Of a stretch of 12,914 bases of DNA, positions 6,245 through 12,844 are shown piece after piece (within the stretch, counting starts at the first letter, position 1; each line of letters starts with the position of its first letter). The notes below the pieces were generated by a model, which worked only from the letters and a program-made list of their open reading frames with translations, made no database searches and had not been told where the DNA came from. The stretch spans positions 1 to 12,914 of the forward strand of contig NZ_VEED01000040.1 in assembly GCF_007678255.1 (NCBI RefSeq), given 5' to 3'. This DNA comes from Bacillus sp. X1(2014). Lineage in GTDB: Bacteria; Bacillota; Bacilli; Bacillales_B; DSM-18226. Position numbers and translations under genes: made by a program.

Positions 6245-7165
6245 ATGTCATATGAAAATAGCCTGATCATTAAAATCGCATGGAAATATTACATTGAAGG
6301 AATGACGCAAAATGAGATCGCAGAGTCTTTAAATCTATCTAGAATGAAAGTGATTAAATACCTAGATATCGCGAAGGCCAATAACATTATCCAATTTAAA
6401 ATTAACCTGGAAAAATTGGTTAACATTGAATTGCAGAATCAATTCAAGCAGCAATATCAATTACAAGATATTTATATTGTCCCTGCCTCTAACGAAAATC
6501 CGTTAAATAGTCTCACAAAGGCCGCCGCCCACTATATTGAAGACCGAATTAACAGCGACACCATGATTAATGTTGGGTATGGGCAAGCCGTTTCAGGAAC
6601 CTTGGGACATTTAAATATCTCCACAAAGTATAAAGTCACCTTGGTCTCGTTATCAGGAGGTGTAAAATTCTACATTCCAACAGCGATCGATTCGTCATCC
6701 GATTATTACACCAATCAGAATCACAACCATTACATTATGCCGGCCCCATTATTAGTATCTTCAGAACACCTCGCCAAACAATTGATTAATGAAAGACCAA
6801 TCAAGAAAATCTTTGAAATGATCCCTTACTCTACGATCACCATTATTGGCATTGGAGCAGTAAACGAACGGGCCACACTTGTGAAAGAAGGATATTTGAG
6901 CACGCATGAAATGGAAATCTATAAATCTTTGGGGGCTGCAGGAGATTTATTAAGCCAATTTTATGATCGAAATGGCCAGGTTCTAGATCTTCCCTTGCAT
7001 AAGCAACTGGTTAGTACCGATATTCATTTATTAAAATCACTTAACCATGTGATTGCTGTTGCTGGAGGAGTTGAAAAAAGAGAGGCTATTATCGGCGCCC
7101 TAAAAGGGGGCTATATCGATGTATTAATTACAGATGAAGTGGTTGCCAAAAGTCTAATCGAATGA
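6245..7165 (+). CDS. lsrR: LsrR, SorC/DeoR-family AI-2-phosphate-responsive repressor
   Basis: 306 residues. The N-terminal helix-turn-helix is at about 19-40 (EGMTQNEIAESLNLSRMKVIKYL), followed by the SorC-type sugar-phosphate-binding domain with the family landmarks NVGYGQAVSGTL, VTLVSLSGGV, MPAPLL, IIGIGAV, GAAGDLL and KGGYIDVLITD. LsrR in enterobacteria represses the lsr operon and is released by phospho-AI-2; divergent placement against lsrA fits the same job here. ATG 6245 is preferred, with GAGAG about 8 bases upstream; a GTG at 6236 overlaps that ribosome site. First gene of the plus-strand lsrR-lsrK-cupin unit. The order R-K differs from the enterobacterial K-R. Confidence 0.93.
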   Translation: MSYENSLIIKIAWKYYIEGMTQNEIAESLNLSRMKVIKYLDIAKANNIIQFKINLEKLVNIELQNQFKQQYQLQDIYIVPASNENPLNSLTKAAAHYIEDRINSDTMINVGYGQAVSGTLGHLNISTKYKVTLVSLSGGVKFYIPTAIDSSSDYYTNQNHNHYIMPAPLLVSSEHLAKQLINERPIKKIFEMIPYSTITIIGIGAVNERATLVKEGYLSTHEMEIYKSLGAAGDLLSQFYDRNGQVLDLPLHKQLVSTDIHLLKSLNHVIAVAGGVEKREAIIGALKGGYIDVLITDEVVAKSLIE

Positions 7166-7217
7166 AATGCTCCTGATCATGAATCCCTAATAATGATAGA
7201 AAGGAAGATTGGATCGC

Positions 7218-8777
7218 ATGGAAAAGTACTTAATGGCGATTGATGCCGGAACCGGCAGTGTCAGAGTCATTTTATTTAACACACTTGGCCATGAACAATT
7301 TGTTACACAATCAGAATGGACCCATCATGAAGATAAACGGTATCCAGGCTCCATGGACTTTGAAATCGAGAAAAATATAGACATTATCATCAGTCTAATA
7401 AAGGAAATCTTAGCAAGGAGTAAAGTTACCCCTGAAAACATTGTGGCTATTTCAACCACAAGTATGCGTGAAGCCATTGTCCTATACGATGAAAATGGAA
7501 AGGAATTATGGGCCTGTGCCAACGTGGATTCAAGATCAAACGATGAAGTGGCTCACCTTTGTAAAATAAGTGACACAATCGAAGCGGACATTCATTATAT
7601 CTCTGGACAGACCTTTTCATTAGGAGCAATTCCGAGAATCCTATGGGTAAAAAATAATATCCCTGAAACCTATAACAAGGTTAGATACGTTACGATGCTA
7701 AACGACTGGATTACATATCGCATGACCGATGTGATCTCTGTTGAACCTTCTAATGGCTGCACCACTGGTCTTTTTGATAGTAAGAAAAGAGTTTGGGATC
7801 CTAGCATTGCTGAGAAGGTAAATCTTCGAAGTGATATTTTTCCGATTGTAAATGAAAGCGGCTCCATAATCAGCCATGTTACTAAGGAGTTTTCAGCACT
7901 TACTGGATTAAGCACTCAAACAATTGTTGTGGCAGGAGGCGGCGACGCTCAATTAGGCTGCATTGGCATGGGGGTCATCAACGAAGGAGATGCAGCTGTC
8001 TTAGGAGGGAGCTTTTGGCAATATGAATATACAACTAACCAGGTAGAAATCAATGATGATTGCAAAGTAAGAGTGAATTGCCATGCCATCCCAAATACCT
8101 GGCAATATGAAGCCATCGCCTTCTTTCCCGGATTAATCATGAGATGGTTCAGGGATACGTTTTGTGAGCTTGAAGCCTTTCTTCAGAAGGAAAGCGGGGA
8201 AAGCATTTATGCACAAATGGAGAAAAGAGCACAACAAGTACCGGCAGGCTGCAATGGAATGATTTGCACATTTTCCGATAAAATGAACTACTTTTCATGG
8301 AAACATGCGGCACCAAGTTTCATAGATTTTAAATTTGATAGCTCCTTTAATAAAGCAACGTTTTACAGAGCCATTATGGAAAATGCCGCTTTTGTCACAA
8401 AGGGCAATATTGAAATCATTTCCAAAATAACAAACAAATCACCGGAATCGATTGTTTTTGGAGGCGGGGCTTCAAAAAGTGACTTATGGTGTCAAATTGT
8501 TGCGGACGTTCTGAATATAAAAGTGAAAGTTCCAGTTGTAAAGGAATCAACAGCTCTAGGTGCGGCCATTTGTGCTGGTGTAGGAGCAGGCGTTTATGAA
8601 AGCTTTAATGAAGCTATTACTCAAGTGGTTAAATTCGAAAAAACCTTCGAACCAAACGTTTCGAATCACTTCATTTATGAAGAGTTATATAAAAAGTGGG
8701 AGGCTGTGTACAAGGTACAACTAAATCTAGCAGATCAAGGATACACAAACCATATGTGGATTGCCCCAGGGCTATAA
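7218..8777 (+). CDS. lsrK: LsrK, AI-2 kinase (FGGY family)
   Basis: 519 residues (E. coli LsrK has 530). FGGY sugar-kinase fold, clearly the LsrK branch: LMAIDAGTGSVR near the N-terminus, PGSMDFE, STTSMREAIVLY, WACANVDSR, GGGDAQLGC with the probable catalytic D243, AVLGGSFWQ, MRWFRDTFC, FSDKMNYFSWKHAAPSF, the nucleotide-site GGGASKS at 415-421, VVKESTALGAA, and the LsrK-specific end MWIAPGL. It phosphorylates linear AI-2 (DPD) in the cytoplasm, trapping the signal and making the LsrR inducer. ATG 7218 is supported by homology at LMAIDAG and by AAAGGAAG about 10 bases upstream; a TTG at 7209 would add three residues but sits on the ribosome site. It follows lsrR after 52 bases. Confidence 0.95.
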   Translation: MEKYLMAIDAGTGSVRVILFNTLGHEQFVTQSEWTHHEDKRYPGSMDFEIEKNIDIIISLIKEILARSKVTPENIVAISTTSMREAIVLYDENGKELWACANVDSRSNDEVAHLCKISDTIEADIHYISGQTFSLGAIPRILWVKNNIPETYNKVRYVTMLNDWITYRMTDVISVEPSNGCTTGLFDSKKRVWDPSIAEKVNLRSDIFPIVNESGSIISHVTKEFSALTGLSTQTIVVAGGGDAQLGCIGMGVINEGDAAVLGGSFWQYEYTTNQVEINDDCKVRVNCHAIPNTWQYEAIAFFPGLIMRWFRDTFCELEAFLQKESGESIYAQMEKRAQQVPAGCNGMICTFSDKMNYFSWKHAAPSFIDFKFDSSFNKATFYRAIMENAAFVTKGNIEIISKITNKSPESIVFGGGASKSDLWCQIVADVLNIKVKVPVVKESTALGAAICAGVGAGVYESFNEAITQVVKFEKTFEPNVSNHFIYEELYKKWEAVYKVQLNLADQGYTNHMWIAPGL

Positions 8778-8800
8778 AACATCTAAAGGAGTGAAACATA

Positions 8801-9157
8801 ATGACTGTTATTAACGAGAATGAACGAGAATACCGATTTGGTGACAGCGGTCCTAAGTACCTGCAAAAAGGACCCCGAATGAACTTTGGTGTCGTTGTTC
8901 TGCAGCCAGGACAGGATTTTACTGCACATTATCATAACTTTATGGAAGAAAACTTCTTTATATTAGAGGGCGAACTAGAAATTCATATTGACGAGGAGAT
9001 TTTCCAATGTAAACAAGGAGATTTTATTCATGTGGAGCCAAAAAAGGTCCACTATTTAATTAATAAGGGAGATACCATCATTAAAGCAGCCTTTATGCTG
9101 GCACCCTACCAAGAAAATGATAAGGTGGAGGTCGAATACAGTCCATACGGTAATTAA
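8801..9157 (+). CDS. Small single-domain cupin, third gene of the lsrRK unit
   Basis: 118 residues forming one beta-barrel cupin. Motif 1 spans 37-57 (G37, H43-x-H45, E50, G57) and motif 2 spans 73-84 (G73, H84), so the usual 3-His/1-Glu metal site is complete: H43, H45, E50, H84. No DNA-binding domain or signal peptide is present, so it should be a soluble cytoplasmic metalloprotein. It starts 23 bases after lsrK with AAAGGAGTG at a good distance, and a hairpin follows its stop, so it is almost certainly cotranscribed with the kinase. Single-domain cupins are often isomerases, dioxygenases or sugar-phosphate binders. Because lsrG is absent, I infer a role on AI-2 phosphate (isomerase in place of LsrG), but the sequence alone does not prove a reaction. 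Confidence 0.85.
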   Translation: MTVINENEREYRFGDSGPKYLQKGPRMNFGVVVLQPGQDFTAHYHNFMEENFFILEGELEIHIDEEIFQCKQGDFIHVEPKKVHYLINKGDTIIKAAFMLAPYQENDKVEVEYSPYGN

Positions 9158-9161
9158 GAAC

Positions 9162-9204
9162 AGTGCCTGATACTCCCCAAATAATGCGGGGGGTGTCAGG
9201 CACT
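9162..9204. terminator. GTGCCTGA/TCAGGCAC hairpin after the cupin gene
   Basis: Arms at 9162-9178 (AGTGCCTGATACTCCCC) and 9188-9204 (GGGGGGTGTCAGGCACT) pair over 17 positions with two mismatched or wobble positions and a 9-base loop. It lies 4 bases after the cupin stop. No good T-tract follows on either strand, so it is a dispersed palindromic repeat that probably serves as a transcript-end or stabilising hairpin. The right arm recurs at 10450-10464. Confidence 0.55.
9190..9204 (+). repeat. 15-bp repeat GGGGTGTCAGGCACT, copy 1
   Basis: Identical to 10450-10464 in the same orientation. The two copies flank the DUF559-type gene. This copy is also the right arm of the preceding hairpin. Confidence 0.7.
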
Positions 9205-9290
9205 CAAAAACCCGTCCCGTGATGGTTTTCATCTCACTTCCATTTAAATAAGAAGTCTATTGTCCTTAATTAAGTAATCAGCGGAAGTGA

Positions 9291-9478
9291 AATAAGCGGA
9301 GATTTTCCGGCTAATTGCAGAATAGAGCTCGTTTCGGGGATAATAAGGGGAGGTTTTCCGGCTATGCAATTCAAAATTCCCCATTTTCACTTTTTTCGGG
9401 TAAATAGGCGGAATTTCTCCTTCTATTTAAGCTATTCTTAATGATAATTTCTAAATAAGCGGAATTTTTCCGCTTATT
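9291..9478. repeat. Array of four GCGGAAnnTTCCGC palindromes
   Basis: Four related imperfect palindromes occur at about 9291-9316, 9341-9366, 9402-9429 and 9453-9478, spaced 50-60 bases apart. The last is the best: AATAAGCGGAATTTTTCCGCTTATT, with 10-bp arms. All share an AATA(A/G)GCGGA left half and a TTTCC/TTCTCC right half. The last copy overlaps the stop codon of the minus-strand nuclease gene (9477-9479) and is followed on that strand by TTATTTAG, so it may act as its terminator. A fifth copy is at 101-121. No ORF of note lies in the zone; it is the convergent gap between the lsrRK unit and the nuclease gene. Confidence 0.7.
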
Positions 9479-10202
9479 ATCTGATCGGGTGCTTAACCTG
9501 ATCCCCCAACTGATAAGTGCGGATCCTCTTGACCCCGGATGCGGGAATCAACATCTTTTTGTCGACTAGTTGAGAAAATACCTTCCTTACCGTCTTGTCA
9601 CTTAGCTTCAAATACGCTTCGACTTCTTTAGGGGATATGGCTTCTCCTTTTCGAATCGCTAACCGGAGCACTTCCTTTTCGACAAAGGACAGAGATGTCT
9701 GATCCAGTTCATCCCCCAGCCATCGGCCAATCACTTGCTGAACAATCTGTTGACATCGACGAGGATTCTCTTTAACTTGGTCATAAGAAAAGCGGATCAC
9801 GGTCCATCCGTCAATCACCAACTGGTTTTGACGTTCAAGGTTGTCGGAAAATTGCCATCTGCTTATGTTCTTTAGGTGAGGGCCATACCCGTCGACTTCA
9901 AGGCAAATCCGGATGGCGGGACGAATATAGGCAAAATCCAAATACCTTTTGCCATCCTTGAAATCATCAACTTCATACTCAGGATGAAGATACCGAAAAT
10001 GGTAAAATAAAGGCCACCACACTTGTTTCAAAAACAATCTTTCAGCCTGATTATGACCTTCTTGTAAGCGTCGCAGCCTTTCACCGGTTCGTACCTGTAA
10101 GTGCGCATTAAAAAACGCCTGGTATTCTTCTTCAAATCCCATAGCATCCATCTCCTCATCATCTTTTACAGCACCCTTTTTATACAATTGCCAATCCATC
10201 AT
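9477..10202 (-). CDS. DUF559/Vsr-like endonuclease-fold protein with C-terminal winged helix
   Basis: 241 residues. The central part has the PD-(D/E)XK-like layout of DUF559 and Vsr-type proteins: D89 in RYLDFAYIRP, E102-x-D104 in CLEVDGYGPH, then WQF.DNLERQNQL and GWTVIRFSYDQV. E54 in an N-terminal helix may also contribute. Residues about 167-233 form a winged-helix region (ISPKEVEAYLKLSDKTVRKVFSQL). It may bind and cut or nick DNA, but target and role are unknown; no methylase or helicase partner is nearby. The 10202 start has no visible ribosome site. ATG 10142 (221 residues) has GAGGAG 9 bases upstream and could be the true start, though the first residues look family-like. It stands alone, is bracketed by 15-bp repeats, and a decayed paralogue end occurs at 122-210. 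Confidence 0.75.
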   Translation of the reverse strand: MMDWQLYKKGAVKDDEEMDAMGFEEEYQAFFNAHLQVRTGERLRRLQEGHNQAERLFLKQVWWPLFYHFRYLHPEYEVDDFKDGKRYLDFAYIRPAIRICLEVDGYGPHLKNISRWQFSDNLERQNQLVIDGWTVIRFSYDQVKENPRRCQQIVQQVIGRWLGDELDQTSLSFVEKEVLRLAIRKGEAISPKEVEAYLKLSDKTVRKVFSQLVDKKMLIPASGVKRIRTYQLGDQVKHPIR

Positions 10203-10449
10203 TTAAACAAAAATTTAGTGGACAAACCTTAATTAGTTGGGAACCCGGTCTTTCCCTCAATTTCTTCTACTATCAAACTATGCCATTATTGATTGGAATT
10301 TCGGACAGATGAATTTTAAGAGGTAACATGTTGCGGATAAACAGTAGATATTCGTAGACCAAATAGGGGTTAATAAATACTAAATTTCTGCAAAAAAGTT
10401 GAAAATCCTTCAAAGAAAAAAATTTTTACCATTCTTCGACATATATCGA

Positions 10450-10464
10450 GGGGTGTCAGGCACT
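10450..10464 (+). repeat. 15-bp repeat GGGGTGTCAGGCACT, copy 2
   Basis: Exact direct copy of 9190-9204. The left arm of the palindrome is absent here, so it is a half element. It lies between the nuclease gene and the MpaB-like gene. Confidence 0.7.
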
Positions 10465-10465
10465 T

Positions 10466-10494
10466 TTCATATTAGTATTCTAATAGGAATATAT
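10466..10494 (+). promoter_or_regulatory. Possible promoter/operator of the MpaB-like gene
   Basis: TTCATA (10466-10471) and a TATATA-like box near 10489-10495 are about 17-18 bases apart, and the spacer contains the perfect inverted repeat TATTAG-TATT-CTAATA (10470-10485). A repressor bound there would block the promoter. The boxes are weak, so this is only a suggestion. Confidence 0.3.
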
Positions 10495-10551
10495 ATGTAA
10501 AATGTTTCAAGTCTTGTAATCTACCAAGGGTTAGTATCGAGGGGGAAATGA

Positions 10552-11670
10552 ATGCTATATACAGACGAGTTTTTGGAAAAGTTACGGATGGAAGGCGACC
10601 CAGTTCTGGACCGAATAATCGAAGAATTGTTCAAGAACAGTCAGGTTGGCTCCGTAAACAATTTGTTGAAGCAATTGATGCACAATGACCAGGAGTATCA
10701 GGAAGAACTGCCTGATACCATTGAATTTTGGCTGAAGAATACCTCCACCTGCCCAGAAGGCGTGGATTGGGCCAGAATAAGAAACGCAACTGATTTATTT
10801 CAGGAGCATGGGATTGCCATCACCTTCTTATTATCAACATCCTCACTTGTGAATTGTTACGCAGCACGGAAAGGTGTGAAGGTCCTAACATTCAGTTACC
10901 GTTTAGGCCAAAATGCGTACCGCAGGATAGCAGAAACAGGGCAATTTGTACTTCATATCATGGCGCCAGGCGGACTGAAATCCGGAGGACAAGGAATCAA
11001 AGCCATTCAAAAAGTCCGTTTAATGCATTCAGCCATTCGGTATTTGGTTCAAAAGACCGGCAGATGGGACGAAAAAGAAAATGGCATCCCGATTTGTCAG
11101 GAGGATCTGCTTGGTACTCTATTAACCTTTTCCAAAGTCACCATAGATGGTCTTCGCCAATTAGGTATGAAAGTAACAGAGAAACAAGCGGAAGATTACT
11201 TCTACTTTTGGAAAATCGTCGGAATCATGATGGGAGTTCGAGAAGATATTATCCCAGAAACAATGGAAGAGTCGAAGCAGTTGGAGAAAATGATTAAAAA
11301 AAGACACCATGGACCATCACCTGAAGGGATCCAGATGACTCGTGCTCTACTTGAATTTCACGCAGGGCTCATTCCCGGTGAGATGTTTGACAACATGATC
11401 CCTGCTCTAATTCGAGAAACCGTAGGGGACGAAATAGCAGACTGGATGGAAGTTCCACACTCCAATTGGCAAACACTTATGAAATTCAAAGAGCTAATGG
11501 GCTTTTTTCTTGATTCAGATTATACAGGCTTCTTTGGAAGTATGGTCAATCGATTTGGGTTAGCCTTAATTAAGCGTCAGTCACTAGCGATGACAGATTA
11601 TGAGTATACTCCATTTCTCATACCAACTGAACTGCGGAAGGTTTGGGGGATTGAGGAAAAAAGGGTGTAA
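10552..11670 (+). CDS. MpaB/Lcp-like (DUF2236) haem oxygenase family protein
   Basis: 372 residues, mostly alpha-helical, no signal peptide. The family hallmark R-x-x-H-x-x-x-R is present as RLMHSAIR (R156, H159, R163); in the latex-clearing protein Lcp the equivalent histidine is the axial haem ligand. Other family features are the preceding GITFLL-like segment (GIAITFLLSTSSLVNCYAA), RRIAETGQFV, an ICQEDLLGTLLTFS helix and YFYFWKIVGIMMGV. Members include rubber oxygenase Lcp and the fungal MpaB terpenoid-cleaving enzyme; most bacterial ones are uncharacterised, so the substrate here is unknown. ATG 10552 has GAGGGGGA about 6 bases upstream. It is followed by a short hairpin and then the dehydrogenase gene on the same strand; oxidative cleavage and carbonyl reduction could be linked, but this is inference. 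Confidence 0.8.
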   Translation: MLYTDEFLEKLRMEGDPVLDRIIEELFKNSQVGSVNNLLKQLMHNDQEYQEELPDTIEFWLKNTSTCPEGVDWARIRNATDLFQEHGIAITFLLSTSSLVNCYAARKGVKVLTFSYRLGQNAYRRIAETGQFVLHIMAPGGLKSGGQGIKAIQKVRLMHSAIRYLVQKTGRWDEKENGIPICQEDLLGTLLTFSKVTIDGLRQLGMKVTEKQAEDYFYFWKIVGIMMGVREDIIPETMEESKQLEKMIKKRHHGPSPEGIQMTRALLEFHAGLIPGEMFDNMIPALIRETVGDEIADWMEVPHSNWQTLMKFKELMGFFLDSDYTGFFGSMVNRFGLALIKRQSLAMTDYEYTPFLIPTELRKVWGIEEKRV

Positions 11671-11685
11671 CTATGAAACAATACT

Positions 11686-11712
11686 GGGATTATGCGTAAA
11701 TTACATAATCCC
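11686..11712 (+). terminator. Hairpin after the MpaB-like gene
   Basis: GGGATTATG and CATAATCCC form a perfect 9-bp stem with a 9-base loop, 15 bases after the stop. What follows (CCTATTTGCATT) is only weakly T-rich, so termination may be partial. It separates the oxygenase from the dehydrogenase gene. Confidence 0.45.
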
Positions 11713-11802
11713 CTATTTGCATTCAGGGAAGTCCCTTTAATCGAACTTCCATTTAAAGACTTCACTTATTTTTTTTATTTTTAGAGAAAAAGTTAAAAGC
11801 AA

Positions 11803-11823
11803 TTTACATTAATTAAATGTAAA
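11803..11823. promoter_or_regulatory. Palindrome TTTACATT-N5-AATGTAAA, candidate operator
   Basis: Perfect 8-bp arms around AATTA, 55-75 bases upstream of the dehydrogenase start, with a -35-like TTTACA inside the left arm. The size and position fit a TetR- or MarR-type operator, but no such regulator is encoded in the window. Confidence 0.4.
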
Positions 11824-11877
11824 AGAATTTGCATGTTTAATAGGTTAATTTTTCTTAACAATATATGGGGGAATTGT

Positions 11878-12672
11878 ATGAAAGTATTCAATAAAGTTAT
11901 TGTCGTAACAGGTGCTGGAGGCGGGATTGGGAGAGAACTCGTTCGCCAGCTTTTAGAAAAAGGAGCTAAAGTCGCAGCCATCATCCACAAATCCGGGCTG
12001 GAGGAAATAAAATCATTAGCAACAGTCTATGGAAACGACAAGATTTCAACACACATAGCTAATCTAGCTAATAGAGATGATGTGGAAAAGCTTCCAGAGG
12101 AGATCATTGCCGTACATGGATGCATAGATGGAATTATTAATAATGCAGGAATTATTCAACAGTTTCATAGCGTGAATGACCTTGATTATGAACAAATTCA
12201 AAGAGTGATGGATGTCAACTTTTACGGTACGCTCTATATGTGCAAATCGTTCTTACCGCACCTTTTAAATCGGCCAGAAGCTTACATAACCAATGTATCA
12301 AGCATGGGGGGATTTCTTCCAGTACCGCTTCAATCGGTTTACGCAGCTTCCAAAGCGGCCGTTAAAATGTTAACCGAAGGACTTCATTTAGAGCTTAGAG
12401 ATACCAATGTAGGCGTCACTATCGTCTTTCCAGGTGGAGTCGACACGAACATCGTCAAAAATGCTAGAATTGAATTAGATGGTGCCGGTAACCATTCATA
12501 TAAGATGCTCAGCCCAAATGAAGCTGCTGCAATCATTATTAAAGGAATGGAAAATAAAAAATACCGAGTATTAGCCGGAAATGATGCAAAAATAATGGAC
12601 TTTTTATATCGTTTAAATCCGAAAAAAGCAACAGACATCATTGCTAAAAAGATAAAAACACATTTGAAATAA
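11878..12672 (+). CDS. Short-chain dehydrogenase/reductase (classical SDR)
   Basis: 264 residues, Rossmann fold. Visible motifs: cofactor loop TGAGGGIG at 11-18, NNAG at 88-91, and the catalytic set N114, S142 (in VSSMGG), Y155 and K159 (YAASK), then FPGGVDTNI after the active site. The basic H37-K38 after the second strand leans toward NADPH. The C-terminus (PKKATDIIAKKIKTHLK) is basic and amphipathic. Soluble oxidoreductase; substrate unknown. ATG 11878 was chosen because TGGGGGA lies about 6 bases before it; an earlier in-frame ATG at 11833 has no ribosome site. Its last ten codons and 3' flank are duplicated at 211-267. A strong terminator follows. Confidence 0.9.
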   Translation: MKVFNKVIVVTGAGGGIGRELVRQLLEKGAKVAAIIHKSGLEEIKSLATVYGNDKISTHIANLANRDDVEKLPEEIIAVHGCIDGIINNAGIIQQFHSVNDLDYEQIQRVMDVNFYGTLYMCKSFLPHLLNRPEAYITNVSSMGGFLPVPLQSVYAASKAAVKMLTEGLHLELRDTNVGVTIVFPGGVDTNIVKNARIELDGAGNHSYKMLSPNEAAAIIIKGMENKKYRVLAGNDAKIMDFLYRLNPKKATDIIAKKIKTHLK

Positions 12673-12694
12673 GAATAACCTTTTACAAAATCTC
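12638..12694 (+). repeat. 57-bp exact direct repeat, right copy
   Basis: Parent copy of 211-267: it covers the last codons of the dehydrogenase gene, its stop (12670-12672) and 22 bases beyond. Identity ends at 12694, before the terminator. Confidence 0.95.
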
Positions 12695-12716
12695 CGGATT
12701 AAACAAATGATATCGT

Positions 12717-12744
12717 AGCTGCCCTTTTGGCAGCTTTTGTTTTT
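12717..12744 (+). terminator. Rho-independent terminator of the dehydrogenase gene
   Basis: AGCTGCC and GGCAGCT form a 7-bp stem with loop CTTTT, followed directly by TTTGTTTTT, 44 bases after the stop. This is a textbook intrinsic terminator. Confidence 0.9.
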
Positions 12745-12807
12745 AATTCAAGCTTAACCCTTAAAAAAGCGACAAACCTTGGAGTGTCACACACCAAAAT
12801 TATGCAT

Positions 12808-12839
12808 ACAAAAAAAGACAACCTGAAAAGGTTGTCTTT
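12808..12839 (-). terminator. Terminator of the rRNA operon
   Basis: On the minus strand AAAGACAACC, loop TTTTC, AGGTTGTCTTTTTTTTG: a stem of about ten pairs followed by a T-run, directly downstream of the 5S rRNA 3' end. The inverted repeat is flanked by T-runs on the minus strand only, so it faces the rRNA operon. Confidence 0.9.
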
Positions 12840-12844
12840 GATGT

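Larger units (their letters stand above)
10203..10551. other. 349-base gap between divergent nuclease and MpaB-like genes
   Basis: No gene is supported here. The gap holds the second 15-bp GGGGTGTCAGGCACT repeat (10450-10464) and a perfect inverted repeat TATTAG-TATT-CTAATA (10470-10485) shortly before the MpaB-like gene. The rest is AT-rich sequence without clear structure, and the two promoters could not be assigned with confidence. Confidence 0.6.

Noticed and set aside
9291..9478. Regularly spaced palindromes considered as a CRISPR array.
   Set aside because: Repeats are imperfect, the spacers are not uniform in length, the units differ among themselves and no cas genes are present.
10854..11297. 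147-residue plus-strand ORF inside the MpaB-like gene.
   Set aside because: It lies wholly in another frame of a well-supported coding region and its composition (Arg/Ser-rich, no motif) is that of an out-of-frame shadow.
11674..11700. Eight-codon ORF overlapping the hairpin after the MpaB-like gene, considered as an attenuator leader peptide.
   Set aside because: No ribosome site suited to it, no run of regulatory codons and no alternative hairpin visible.
211..12694. 57-bp repeats considered as att sites of a phage or integrative element.
   Set aside because: No integrase, recombinase, tRNA target or phage genes occur between them, and the repeat is the end of an ordinary dehydrogenase gene.
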